The translations under genes were made by a program, and so were the position numbers. DNA of 13,709 nt from Bacteroidales bacterium (lineage in GTDB: Bacteria > Bacteroidota > Bacteroidia > Bacteroidales > WCHB1-69): contig JAISAD010000028.1 of the NCBI GenBank assembly GCA_031266895.1, positions 1 to 13,709 of the forward strand. Reading direction: 5' to 3'. Below are positions 1-6,773 of the stretch, one piece after another. Positions within the stretch are counted from its first letter, which is position 1; each line of letters begins with the position of its first letter. Under the pieces are notes generated by a model that was given only the letters and a program-made list of their open reading frames with translations, was not told the origin of the DNA and searched no databases.

Positions 1-873
1 AAAGACTACGGATTTCTGAAATTCCTGCAGTATGAAATCCCCAATCCGCTGCCGGCCTACATGATAGCGCTGATAGAATCGAGCTGGAGTCAAAAGACCC
101 TGCGCACCGACATGGAGAGCGCCCTCTCCGCCATGGGCAGCGAAAAGGACTACTGGCTCAACCTGCTGATATCGGATGCCCTGCAGGACAGCAATCAAAA
201 CAGAACCAACATCCGCAATCTCTACGGAGACAGGGCTTCATACTCCGATTATTTCAGCATGGCAGAGAGCTATATCGAAGAAAACGACTTCGACAAGGCC
301 TTCGAAACCATCTATGACCTGACGGAATCGCTGCCCAAAATCACAGCGGAACAGGATATGGATATTTCCGACTTTAAGGATTACATTGCTTATCGCAGGG
401 AGCTGCACGAAAACAGCCAGTCCATTCACGGATTAGACACCGCCAGCCTGGAGTGGCTGATAAATTTTGAAAATACCCACACCGGCCGTGGCAGAGTATT
501 GGCACACAACATCCTGTGCGGTCTGTACGACATCTGCCTGGAAGAGCTGCCCGAAAAATCGCAGGCCATATCGTACGGCGGAGCGCACGGAGGCGCCACA
601 TCCGCCTCTTCCCCCTCTGCAGGCAAGGTGCAGGTATTTCCCAATCCGGCAAAAGAGTACGCCTCGTTTATCTGGGATTTCGGCAGTTTCGATGGTACCG
701 CACAGCTCTCCATTACCGACCAGAACGGTCGCCCGCTCCTCACCCGTTCGCTCCCGGGCGCACAGGGTCAGTGGATTTGGGAAACCGCCGGCATCCCCTC
801 CGGCAGCTATGTTTACAGCGTAATCGCCAATGGCCTGCAGATAGAGAACGGAAAGATTGTGGTGGCGAAATAA
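1..873 (+). CDS. T9SS type A sorting-domain secreted protein, 3' part
   Basis: The frame is open from base 1, so the true start lies upstream; about 290 residues are visible. The last 80 or so residues (from about base 628) form a type IX secretion system type A sorting domain. It begins with VQVFPNPA, continues with a beta-rich core including ITDQNGRPL, then GIPSGSYVY, and ends in the basic tail KIVVAK. In known T9SS cargo this domain directs passage across the outer membrane and is then usually removed. The part before it is mostly helical and polar, with a short Ser/Gly/Ala-rich linker (about bases 580-625) joining the two. I do not recognise an enzymatic domain. The body resembles the region just before the sorting domain in large Bacteroidota surface proteins, so this is probably the end of a long adhesin-like protein. 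Sampled rows are about 53-57% GC, clearly above the next gene. The sorting domain is confident; the function of the rest is unknown. Confidence 0.85.
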   Translation, partial: KDYGFLKFLQYEIPNPLPAYMIALIESSWSQKTLRTDMESALSAMGSEKDYWLNLLISDALQDSNQNRTNIRNLYGDRASYSDYFSMAESYIEENDFDKAFETIYDLTESLPKITAEQDMDISDFKDYIAYRRELHENSQSIHGLDTASLEWLINFENTHTGRGRVLAHNILCGLYDICLEELPEKSQAISYGGAHGGATSASSPSAGKVQVFPNPAKEYASFIWDFGSFDGTAQLSITDQNGRPLLTRSLPGAQGQWIWETAGIPSGSYVYSVIANGLQIENGKIVVAK

Positions 874-903
874 GCAATATTACCAGCATCCCATATTTTT
901 TTG

Positions 904-911
904 TACTTTTG
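904..911 (+). promoter_or_regulatory. Bacteroidota -7 promoter box (TACTTTTG) for the TPR-ribH-fmt cluster
   Basis: TACTTTTG matches the Bacteroidota -7 consensus TAnnTTTG exactly and lies 28 bases before the ATG at 940. The region is AT-rich. I see no clear TTTG -33 element at the usual distance upstream. It is the best candidate start point for the three-gene cluster that follows. Confidence 0.6.
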
Positions 912-939
912 CACCCCTAAAATTAAAAATAGAAAAAGT

Positions 940-1644
940 ATGTCAAATAACGAAAAATTAGGAACAAAACACGAAAGTCAGCACAACACAAAAGAGAGTT
1001 CTTTATCAAAAGTCATCCGTTTTTTTAATAAAAACCAGAATACCGTTTACGGCGTGGTAATTGCCATATTGGTAGTTATCTGCGGTATCTTTGCTTTCAA
1101 TAAGTTCTATTTAACACCAAAAACGGAAAAAGCGGAGGCTGCCATAATGCACCCCATATCTCTCTATCTCAGTACAGATACTGTTGCCTGGCAAGTGGCT
1201 TTAGATGGTGATGATGAAAACGACGGTTTTCTCACGATTGCCGATGATTATAAACTGACTAACACAGCCAATACAGCTAACTATTACGCTGGCCTCACAT
1301 ATCTGAAAATGGGACAAAAAGAGGAAGCTCTAGAGTATCTTAAAAAATTCAAGCAAAAAGAAAACGTGCTGTACTATGCATGTCAGGCCCTTATAGGCGA
1401 CCTTTACGATGAACAGGGTGCTACAAAAGAGGCCATTGCCTATTACCAAAAAGCTATTAAAAGCAACGATATCTATTTTACTCCCATTACCCTTTTCAAA
1501 CTGGCGCAAATAGCAGAACGCGAAGAAAACTGGTCGGAAGCATTGAAATATTATCAGCAAATTGAAAAGAATTTTGAAGTGGAATATAATAAAATGAGTA
1601 TTGACCGCTATGTGACCAGAGCGCAAACAAAAGCCGGAAAATAA
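940..1644 (+). CDS. Membrane-anchored tetratricopeptide repeat protein
   Basis: A 234-residue protein. It has a polar N-terminus (1-34), one hydrophobic membrane segment at about 36-54, and a C-terminal domain with about three TPR-like helix pairs: about 112-140 (YYAGLTYLKMGQKEEALEYL), 146-178 (GDLYDEQGATKEAIAYYQKA) and 184-214 (LFKLAQIAEREENWSEALKYY). The layout suggests a cytoplasmic tail, a single anchor and a periplasmic TPR domain for protein contacts, broadly like YfgM of Proteobacteria; this comparison is from architecture only. I chose ATG 940 over an in-frame TTG at 901 because the TTG overlaps the promoter box. The stop overlaps the ribH start (TAATG), implying translational coupling. 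A TPR gene before ribH is a common Bacteroidota arrangement, but its precise role is not known to me. Confidence 0.85.
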   Translation: MSNNEKLGTKHESQHNTKESSLSKVIRFFNKNQNTVYGVVIAILVVICGIFAFNKFYLTPKTEKAEAAIMHPISLYLSTDTVAWQVALDGDDENDGFLTIADDYKLTNTANTANYYAGLTYLKMGQKEEALEYLKKFKQKENVLYYACQALIGDLYDEQGATKEAIAYYQKAIKSNDIYFTPITLFKLAQIAEREENWSEALKYYQQIEKNFEVEYNKMSIDRYVTRAQTKAGK

Positions 1645-2147
1645 TGGCTGAGAAGCAAAAGAATCTTTCGGAAAATGCAGCCGCATTTCAATTTTACACG
1701 CAGCGTAAAGTTACTATTGGGATTATTGTAAGCGAATGGAATGCTTCTATTACCTCTGCGCTGCTGGAAGGAGCTAAAACTACCTTGCTGAAACAGGGCA
1801 TTAATGCTTCTCAAATTAAAATTTACCACGTACCCGGCAGTTTTGAGTTGCCTTCAGCTGCTTCAATGCTGCTTGAGGCTAATGATGCTATTGACGCCAT
1901 CATCTGCCTGGGGTGTGTAATACAGGGCGAAACACGGCATTTTGAATTTATTTCACATGCAGTGGCCAGCGGCATAACCCAAATATCCGCCAATTACAAC
2001 TCGCCTGTTATTTTCGGCGTGCTTACCTGTGATACCATAAAACAAGCCGAAGAGCGATCCGGAGGCAATCATGGAAATAAAGGGATAGAGGCAGCCATAA
2101 GCTGTCTGAAAATGTTGATGTTGCAAGATAAAATTTATAACAGATAA
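1644..2147 (+). CDS. ribH: 6,7-dimethyl-8-ribityllumazine synthase
   Basis: Lumazine synthase, the penultimate enzyme of riboflavin synthesis. It condenses 5-amino-6-ribitylamino-uracil with 3,4-dihydroxy-2-butanone 4-phosphate in the cytoplasm. The 167 residues match the usual family length. Recognisable motifs are EWN at 31-33 (substrate pocket, usually F/W-N), PGSFELP at 64-70, GCVIQGETRHFEF at 90-102 with the catalytic His at 99, PVIFGVLTCDT at 121-131, and the phosphate-contacting Arg at 138 followed by GNKGIEAA at 144-151. The ATG overlaps the TAA of the upstream TPR gene in TAATG. The fmt gene starts 4 bases after the stop, so the three genes are probably one transcript. No FMN riboswitch-like leader is evident upstream, and no other rib genes are in the window. 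Confidence 0.96.
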   Translation: MAEKQKNLSENAAAFQFYTQRKVTIGIIVSEWNASITSALLEGAKTTLLKQGINASQIKIYHVPGSFELPSAASMLLEANDAIDAIICLGCVIQGETRHFEFISHAVASGITQISANYNSPVIFGVLTCDTIKQAEERSGGNHGNKGIEAAISCLKMLMLQDKIYNR

Positions 2148-2151
2148 GACA

Positions 2152-3105
2152 TTGAAAATTGTTTTCTTAGGAACACCTGAATTTGCTGTGGCCACTCTGG
2201 ATGCCATTCGTCAGGCAGGTCATGAAATAGCAGCGGTAGTTACCATGCCCGATAAACCGGCAGGACGCGGACTGCAGACCCAATATTCAGCCGTAAAAAA
2301 TTACGCTTTAGAACACCAGTTCCTTATTTTACAACCGGAAAACCTCAAAGCTCCCGATTTTATTGCTCAATTGTCTGCTTTGCAAGCAGAACTATTTGTG
2401 ATAGTTGCATTTCGCATGTTGCCCGAAATCGTTTTTACCATGCCGCCAAAGGGTACATTCAACATACATGCCTCGCTGCTTCCCAACTATCGAGGTGCCG
2501 CCCCCATTCAGCGGGCTATTATGAATGGCGAAACCAAAAGCGGTGTTACTGCTTTTTTTCTCAATAAAGGAATGGATACCGGCGATATTATTGAGGCTAC
2601 GGAAGTGGTGATCCATGAGGCCGATAATGCCGGAGATCTATACGAACGCCTGATGATGGAGGGTGGAAAATTAGCTGTCAAAACCATTGCCGCCATTGAA
2701 AACGGAACCATTACAGTTACCCGGCAGCCACAAATTGATCCGGCACAACTCAAAACTGCTCCCAAAATTTTAAAAGAGGACATGCACGTGAACTGGGATC
2801 GGCCAGCATGCAAAATTTACAATCAAATCAGAGGCCTTGCCCCCTATCCTGCTGCCTTTACCGTTTTGAAAAACACCCAAAAAGAGTCTTTTAATTTTAA
2901 GATTTTCAAAGCGAGGATTTGTCCCGAAAAAGCCACATTACAGGCCGGATCAATAGAGATAGAAATGCACAGAAATATCAAAATCCATGCCAAAGACTTC
3001 AAAATAGAACTATTGGAAGTGCAGTTTCAGGGAAAAAAACGAATGGCTTGCCGAGATTTTTTACAGGGTTTTAATTTTGAAAACTTTACTGAAATTGCCT
3101 TTTAG
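2152..3105 (+). CDS. fmt: Methionyl-tRNA formyltransferase (TTG start)
   Basis: Transfers the formyl group from 10-formyl-tetrahydrofolate to Met-tRNAfMet, making the bacterial initiator tRNA. The 317-residue protein has the formyltransferase Rossmann start KIVFLGTPEFAV, the loop PDKPAGRGLQ at 33-42 and the folate-binding signature SLLPNYRGAAPIQ at 108-120. The catalytic triad is intact as Asn104, His106 and Asp142 (in NIHASLL and MDTGDII). The C-terminal third is the smaller OB-like tRNA-binding domain, ending with QGKKRMACRDFLQGF. The start is TTG at 2152: translation from there gives the family's normal N-terminus, and I see no in-frame ATG just upstream. It lies 4 bases after ribH, probably co-transcribed and perhaps coupled. 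The gene end overlaps an AT-rich hairpin. Confidence 0.96.
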   Translation: MKIVFLGTPEFAVATLDAIRQAGHEIAAVVTMPDKPAGRGLQTQYSAVKNYALEHQFLILQPENLKAPDFIAQLSALQAELFVIVAFRMLPEIVFTMPPKGTFNIHASLLPNYRGAAPIQRAIMNGETKSGVTAFFLNKGMDTGDIIEATEVVIHEADNAGDLYERLMMEGGKLAVKTIAAIENGTITVTRQPQIDPAQLKTAPKILKEDMHVNWDRPACKIYNQIRGLAPYPAAFTVLKNTQKESFNFKIFKARICPEKATLQAGSIEIEMHRNIKIHAKDFKIELLEVQFQGKKRMACRDFLQGFNFENFTEIAF

Positions 3106-3120
3106 TAAAGTTTATATCCC
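3081..3120 (+). terminator. Candidate AT-rich terminator at the end of fmt
   Basis: A perfect 10-base inverted repeat, AAACTTTACT (3081-3090) and AGTAAAGTTT (3104-3113), flanks a 13-base loop. The downstream arm begins inside the fmt stop codon (TAG 3103-3105). Four T's lie at the end of the downstream arm and just beyond it, before TATATCCC. The stem is AT-rich, so it may be a weak terminator or an mRNA 3'-end stabiliser. It fits the end of the ribH-fmt transcript. Confidence 0.5.
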
Positions 3121-3209
3121 ATATTTTAATTGCGTAATCAACAATTTTATACATTTATCAACAACCGAAAAAAATACATAAAAAAGCGTTTCTACCTGAA
3201 AAAAAACGA

Positions 3210-3217
3210 TAAATTTG
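3210..3217 (+). promoter_or_regulatory. Bacteroidota -7 promoter box (TAAATTTG) for the HU gene
   Basis: TAAATTTG is an exact match to TAnnTTTG. It lies 69 bases before the HU start, giving a fairly long AT-rich 5' leader. The bases around 3186-3192 (GTTTC) are only a partial -33 match. The whole 3106-3286 gap is very AT-rich with many A-tracts. Besides this box and the fmt hairpin I see nothing else in it. Confidence 0.6.
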
Positions 3218-3286
3218 CATCACCTTGACTATGAAATTTTAGTCAATCAAATAATCATTTAATTATTACACCAAAATTACAGTAAC

Positions 3287-3556
3287 ATGAACAAAACAGA
3301 ACTCATTGCTGCCATCGCTGAAAAAGCAGATGTAACCAAAATTCAAGCCAGAAAAAACCTGGAAGCATTTTTAGACGTCACAATAGACGCATTGGGAAAA
3401 GGAGACAAAATTTTTTTAGCAGGTTTTGGCACTTTTTCAGTCATCAAGCGCTCCGCCAGACAAGGTCGTAACCCTCAAACCAAGAAAGTGATGACCATTC
3501 CTGCAAAAAATATTGTGAAATTTAAAGCCGGGGCGGAGTTAAATGCTACTATCTAA
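3287..3556 (+). CDS. HU-family DNA-binding protein
   Basis: An 89-residue nucleoid protein of the HU/IHF family, which bends and compacts DNA as a dimer. Length and sequence are typical: the N-terminal helical dimerisation region (MNKTELIAAIAEKADVTK, then the helix around LEAFLDVTIDAL), the hallmark GFGTFSVIKRSARQGRNP at about 46-63 at the base of the DNA-binding arm, and the C-terminal VKFKAGAEL. The arm contains GRNPQTKKVMTIPAKN, so the minor-groove Pro is present. It has its own promoter-like box upstream and a clear hairpin terminator downstream, so it is probably monocistronic. HU and IHF subtypes cannot be separated safely by eye, but the sequence is closest to HU. Confidence 0.96.
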   Translation: MNKTELIAAIAEKADVTKIQARKNLEAFLDVTIDALGKGDKIFLAGFGTFSVIKRSARQGRNPQTKKVMTIPAKNIVKFKAGAELNATI

Positions 3557-3578
3557 TCACTTGAACTGGAATTGAATT

Positions 3579-3600
3579 GCCCTTGTAAAAGGGCTTTTTT
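3579..3600 (+). terminator. Rho-independent terminator after the HU gene
   Basis: The stem GCCCTT (3579-3584) pairs perfectly with AAGGGC (3589-3594) around a 4-base GTAA loop, followed by six T's (3595-3600). It lies 22 bases after the HU stop. The T-run ends only three bases before the ATG of the next gene, which is unusually close. Confidence 0.85.
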
Positions 3601-3603
3601 ACC

Positions 3604-4311
3604 ATGGATAATAATATATTGTATCAACTTCGAGACATTTCGCCCAAACAACAGGCTGGTTTAACAGATTATTTATCCGAATTTTTGCTTCCCGAACGCA
3701 ACGAACGACTGCGTGAAGTTTTAAATTTACGAACACGTCAATTGACTATCGTCCTGGAGGACTTGTTTCAAACGCAAAATATTAGCGCGGTGCTGCGTAC
3801 TTGCGAGTGTTATGGGGTACAGGATGTTTACATTATAGAGGGCCAGAATGAGTTTCGGATACATGATGCTATTTCCATGGGCGCCAGTAAATGGCTGACC
3901 CTGCACAATTATCCCTATACCTCTTCAAGCAAAGTCGGATGTATCAAGCAATTGAAGCAAAAAGGCTACAAAATTGCGGCGACACTTCCGGCTGAAAACA
4001 GCTACTTTACTGATCAGGTGCCTATTGAGGAAAAAACGGCCTTTTTGTTTGGCACGGAGTTGCTGGGATTGTCGGAAGAAGCGATTGCATTAGCCGATTA
4101 TAGCGTAAAAATACCAATGTATGGCTTCACCGAGAGTTTCAACATATCGAACTCTGTAGCCATTCTGGTTTCGCATTTTGTAGAAAAACTGCGAAAATCT
4201 TCCGTAAACTGGGCACTTACAGAATTTGAAAAAAAGGAATTGCTGTTTGAATGGCTGCAAAAATCTATAAAAAAGCCTCATTTAATCATAGAAAACTACT
4301 TAAAAAAATAA
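3604..4311 (+). CDS. TrmH-family RNA 2'-O-methyltransferase, probably tRNA Gm18
   Basis: A 235-residue SPOUT methyltransferase that would use S-adenosylmethionine to methylate a ribose 2'-OH in RNA. The three SpoU motifs are present: motif 1 NISAVLRTCECYG at 59-71 with the catalytic Arg65, motif 2 FLFGTELLGLSEEA at 147-160, and motif 3 IPMYGFTESFNISNS at 170-184, the trefoil-knot SAM loop. Length and motif 3 spacing fit TrmH (tRNA guanosine-18) better than the longer rRNA enzymes such as RlmB, which carry an extra N-terminal domain. The substrate is inferred from this and not proven. The start at 3604 gives the expected short N-terminal helix. It sits three bases after the HU terminator T-run, so ordinary upstream ribosome-binding sequence is absent. 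An in-frame TTG at 3619 is an alternative start. The C-terminal helix (LLFEWLQKSIKK) is typical of Bacteroidota versions. Confidence 0.9.
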   Translation: MDNNILYQLRDISPKQQAGLTDYLSEFLLPERNERLREVLNLRTRQLTIVLEDLFQTQNISAVLRTCECYGVQDVYIIEGQNEFRIHDAISMGASKWLTLHNYPYTSSSKVGCIKQLKQKGYKIAATLPAENSYFTDQVPIEEKTAFLFGTELLGLSEEAIALADYSVKIPMYGFTESFNISNSVAILVSHFVEKLRKSSVNWALTEFEKKELLFEWLQKSIKKPHLIIENYLKK

Positions 4312-4347
4312 TTTCAAGTTTTCTGTCGTCAATTCAAAAAAAAGTTG

Positions 4348-4355
4348 TATTTTTG
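4348..4355 (+). promoter_or_regulatory. Bacteroidota -7 promoter box (TATTTTTG) for rpmH
   Basis: TATTTTTG matches TAnnTTTG and is followed by GCACC, as is the box at 904. It lies 37 bases before the rpmH ATG, leaving a short AT-rich leader. Only a weak -33 resemblance (TTTCTG near 4320) is seen. Confidence 0.65.
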
Positions 4356-4392
4356 CACCTTAATTTTTTTATGTATATAATATAACTTTACA

Positions 4393-4551
4393 ATGAAGAG
4401 AACATATCAACCATCAAACAGAAGACGCAGAAACAAGCACGGTTTTAGGGAAAGAATGTCCACAGCCAATGGACGCAGAGTTTTAGCTGCTCGCAGAGCC
4501 AAAGGAAGAAAAAAACTTACAGTTTCCGATGAAAGTCTGGGCAGAAAATAG
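4393..4551 (+). CDS. rpmH: Large ribosomal subunit protein bL34
   Basis: A 52-residue, very basic ribosomal protein starting MKRTYQPSNRRRRNKHGF and continuing through RERMSTANGRRVLAARRAKG with the C-terminal extension KKLTVSDESLGRK. It is an almost textbook bL34; the TVSDE tail is usual in Bacteroidota. It binds 23S rRNA in the large subunit. ATG 4393 is the family's universal start. The gene has its own promoter box and downstream hairpin. It is not followed by rnpA (RNase P protein), which accompanies rpmH in many other phyla. Confidence 0.97.
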   Translation: MKRTYQPSNRRRRNKHGFRERMSTANGRRVLAARRAKGRKKLTVSDESLGRK

Positions 4552-4585
4552 GTAAAGACCTGTAGCATTGCTTTGAAAATCTAAT

Positions 4586-4619
4586 AAAAAGGAAGGTTTT
4601 ATCTTTCCTTTTTGTTTTT
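4586..4619 (+). terminator. Hairpin terminator after rpmH
   Basis: AAAAAGGAA (4586-4594) pairs with TTCCTTTTT (4605-4613) around a 10-base loop, followed by G and another T-run. It is AT-rich but well placed, 35 bases after the rpmH stop and before the sirtuin gene. Confidence 0.65.
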
Positions 4620-4639
4620 GTGTAAAATATTTTTTAGGC

Positions 4640-5329
4640 ATGAAGAAAATAGCCATATTGAGTGGCGCAGGAATCAGTGCCGAAAGCGGCATCACTACTT
4701 TCCGCGACAGCAACGGATTATGGGAAAACTACGACGTAACCGAAGTGGCCTCTATTGAAGGGTGGTATCGCAATCCGGCATTGATGATTGATTTTTACAA
4801 CCAGCGGCGCAAGCAATTAGCCGATTGCGAGCCGAATGAGGCGCATAAAATCATTGCCCGAATGGAAGAGCAGTATGAGGTAACTGTTGTAACGCAAAAC
4901 GTAGATAATTTACATGAACGGGCAGGCTCAAGCCACATTATTCATTTGCACGGCGAGCTTACCAAGGTGTGCAGTGAAAAAGGCAAATGTTTTGTAAAGG
5001 ATATAGAATATGCTGCCATGCAATATGGGGATTTGGCGGAAGATGGCGAGTTGCTGCGCCCCTTTATTGTCTGGTTCGGAGAAAGCGTTCCGCTGCTCGA
5101 AAAGGGAATTGAGGCGGTTGCTGCTGCCGATATTCTGATTATTATTGGGACTTCGCTCAATGTCTATCCTGCTGCCGGGTTAGTCTCTTATGCCCGGCAA
5201 AATACGCAAATTTATGTCATTGACCCCAAAGAGGTGCATCATCCTGTCGGCAGGTCAGTAATCTTTATTCAAGAGAAAGCCACAAAAGGCATGGATTTTT
5301 TGTGGAAAAAATTATGCAATCCCTTCTGA
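4640..5329 (+). CDS. NAD-dependent protein deacylase, Sir2 family (class III-like)
   Basis: A 229-residue sirtuin that would remove acyl groups from lysines, consuming NAD+ and releasing nicotinamide and O-acyl-ADP-ribose. NAD-binding motifs are GAGISAESGI at 9-18, FRDSNGLW at 21-28, TQNVDNLH at 85-92 and GTSLNVYPAAG at 170-180. The catalytic His is His104 in HLHGEL, and WFGE is at 145-148. Tyr53 and Arg56 (FYNQR) form the YxxR pair that, in SIRT5 and CobB, recognises acidic acyl groups such as succinyl-lysine, so desuccinylase activity is plausible. The zinc module is incomplete: Cys111 and Cys117 are present, but the second Cys pair expected before LRPFIVWFGE is missing. Bacteroidota sirtuins often lack this site. 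The name cobB is possible but not assigned. The 3' end overlaps the convergent ligase gene by 18 bases. Confidence 0.94.
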   Translation: MKKIAILSGAGISAESGITTFRDSNGLWENYDVTEVASIEGWYRNPALMIDFYNQRRKQLADCEPNEAHKIIARMEEQYEVTVVTQNVDNLHERAGSSHIIHLHGELTKVCSEKGKCFVKDIEYAAMQYGDLAEDGELLRPFIVWFGESVPLLEKGIEAVAAADILIIIGTSLNVYPAAGLVSYARQNTQIYVIDPKEVHHPVGRSVIFIQEKATKGMDFLWKKLCNPF

Positions 5330-6760
5330 GTTCTGCGTAAGATTGGTTTTTTCTTTTTCATTTAAGGCATTACAAGCCAAAATAATAGCAAAACAGCCCC
5401 AGAAAGGCAGCGACAGCTTGTCGGTATCGAGAAAGTTGTTGAGAAATCCATGTATGTAGTAGGTAACCAGCGCCAGCAGGGCGCAAAGGCTTAGCAGGCG
5501 ATTAGTCTTATCGGAACTGCGAATGTAGGTGATTATGCCGTAATATAGGCTTAACCCCAACAGGGCCAGCACTGTAAAGAGACCCACAAAGCCTGTTTCG
5601 GCACAAGGCCCTATGTATTCGCTGTGGGCATTGCCGCCATCTCCAAAATCGGTAGTGATAATTGTTTTATAGCTGCTTTTTTGAAAAGGCGCATAAACAA
5701 ACTGATAGGTACCTGGTCCCCAACCTGTTACCGGCCGCTCTTTAATCATGTCGAAAGCCGCCACCCAACGATTAAGCCGCTCTACATTGGAGGCATCGGT
5801 CTTAATGTTGGTAATGCTCTGCAAATGCTCTACAATGTTGCCTGATGAGTCCTGTTCATTACGCGACATCCGATACAGAATATCATCTGTAAAGTAGTAA
5901 AAGAATGCACCGACTAAGGCTATGCCTACCACTAGCCATGACAATTTAACGCGTAATTTCAGCACTGCCCAAACTCCAGCAGCTCCCACAAAACTGAGCC
6001 ATGCCGCCCTGCTGAACGAGAGGTAAAAGCCCACCAGCAGAATCAGGGTAATGCCAATGAAAAGGAGCCGATTTAGCCAATTGTTATTCGGCAAAAAAAT
6101 GAAGCCAATAGAGAAAGGCAAAAAGAGAGCTATAATGGCGCCGTAGGCAGTATGGTCGTTGTAAAAGGGAGACATAATCCAATGGGCACTCAGCTCCGAA
6201 AATCCCAGCATGGCATGTTTAACGATGGTAATACTCACCACTATCGCTAAAGCTGCCGCCGAGAGGCTGAAGTAGAGCACTCCTTTTCGCATATCGTTTT
6301 TTATCAGTTGAATAAGCATGAAGTAAGATGATACGACAAACCAGATTTTAGATAGCAAAAATTTGAACGACACCAGCGGCAATTCACTGGTAAGGCATGT
6401 GATAAACATCCATAACATATAGATACAGACAGCAATAGAGATAGGATGTCTCCACAGTTTGCGCTCAAATGAGAGGTCATAAATAATGCGGCAGACAAAA
6501 AGAGCTGTGAGCAGAATCATAACAGGTTCGGTGGGTACCGACAAGCGTAATGAGCCGTTGCCCAGCTCCATAATGACAGAGAATGGCGTTACGACAGCCA
6601 TTAAGTACATCAGTAAATCAACGCGAAAAAAGAGCAGATAGAGCAAAGCCAAGCCAACTGACACAAAAGAGACTATAAACAGTTCGCGTGTAATGGCATA
6701 GCAATTGAGTGCAACAAAAATGAAGCAGGCTGCAAAGAAAATATAGCGATTGTGCTTCAT
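5312..6760 (-). CDS. O-antigen ligase/polymerase-like membrane protein (Wzy_C family)
   Basis: A 482-residue protein with about 11-12 predicted membrane helices, no cleavable signal and a large periplasmic loop. Features of the O-antigen ligase/polymerase superfamily are SRAAWLS at 250-256, ERLNRWVAAFDMIKERPVTGWGPG at about 328-350 and GGNAHSEYIG at 375-384. The loop His379 corresponds to the His conserved in WaaL. Family members either ligate undecaprenyl-linked O-antigen to lipid A-core in the periplasm or polymerise it (Wzy). The two cannot be told apart from sequence by eye. The gene follows a Wzz-type gene by 13 bases in the same direction, with an AGAAG-rich stretch just before the ATG, so the two are probably one transcript in polysaccharide assembly. 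Its 3' end runs 18 bases into the sirtuin gene on the other strand, with no terminator in between. Confidence 0.9.
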   Translation of the reverse strand: MKHNRYIFFAACFIFVALNCYAITRELFIVSFVSVGLALLYLLFFRVDLLMYLMAVVTPFSVIMELGNGSLRLSVPTEPVMILLTALFVCRIIYDLSFERKLWRHPISIAVCIYMLWMFITCLTSELPLVSFKFLLSKIWFVVSSYFMLIQLIKNDMRKGVLYFSLSAAALAIVVSITIVKHAMLGFSELSAHWIMSPFYNDHTAYGAIIALFLPFSIGFIFLPNNNWLNRLLFIGITLILLVGFYLSFSRAAWLSFVGAAGVWAVLKLRVKLSWLVVGIALVGAFFYYFTDDILYRMSRNEQDSSGNIVEHLQSITNIKTDASNVERLNRWVAAFDMIKERPVTGWGPGTYQFVYAPFQKSSYKTIITTDFGDGGNAHSEYIGPCAETGFVGLFTVLALLGLSLYYGIITYIRSSDKTNRLLSLCALLALVTYYIHGFLNNFLDTDKLSLPFWGCFAIILACNALNEKEKTNLTQNSEGIA

Positions 6761-6773
6761 CTTCTATCTAAAT

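Noticed and set aside
374..920. Overlapping frames on both strands in the first gene (for example 426-743 minus, 516-920 plus)
   Set aside because: The frame with the T9SS sorting domain explains the region; the others arise from its higher GC and lack of stops.
901..939. In-frame TTG start for the TPR gene at 901
   Set aside because: It would place the start before and across the promoter box. The ATG at 940 gives a normal N-terminus and leader.
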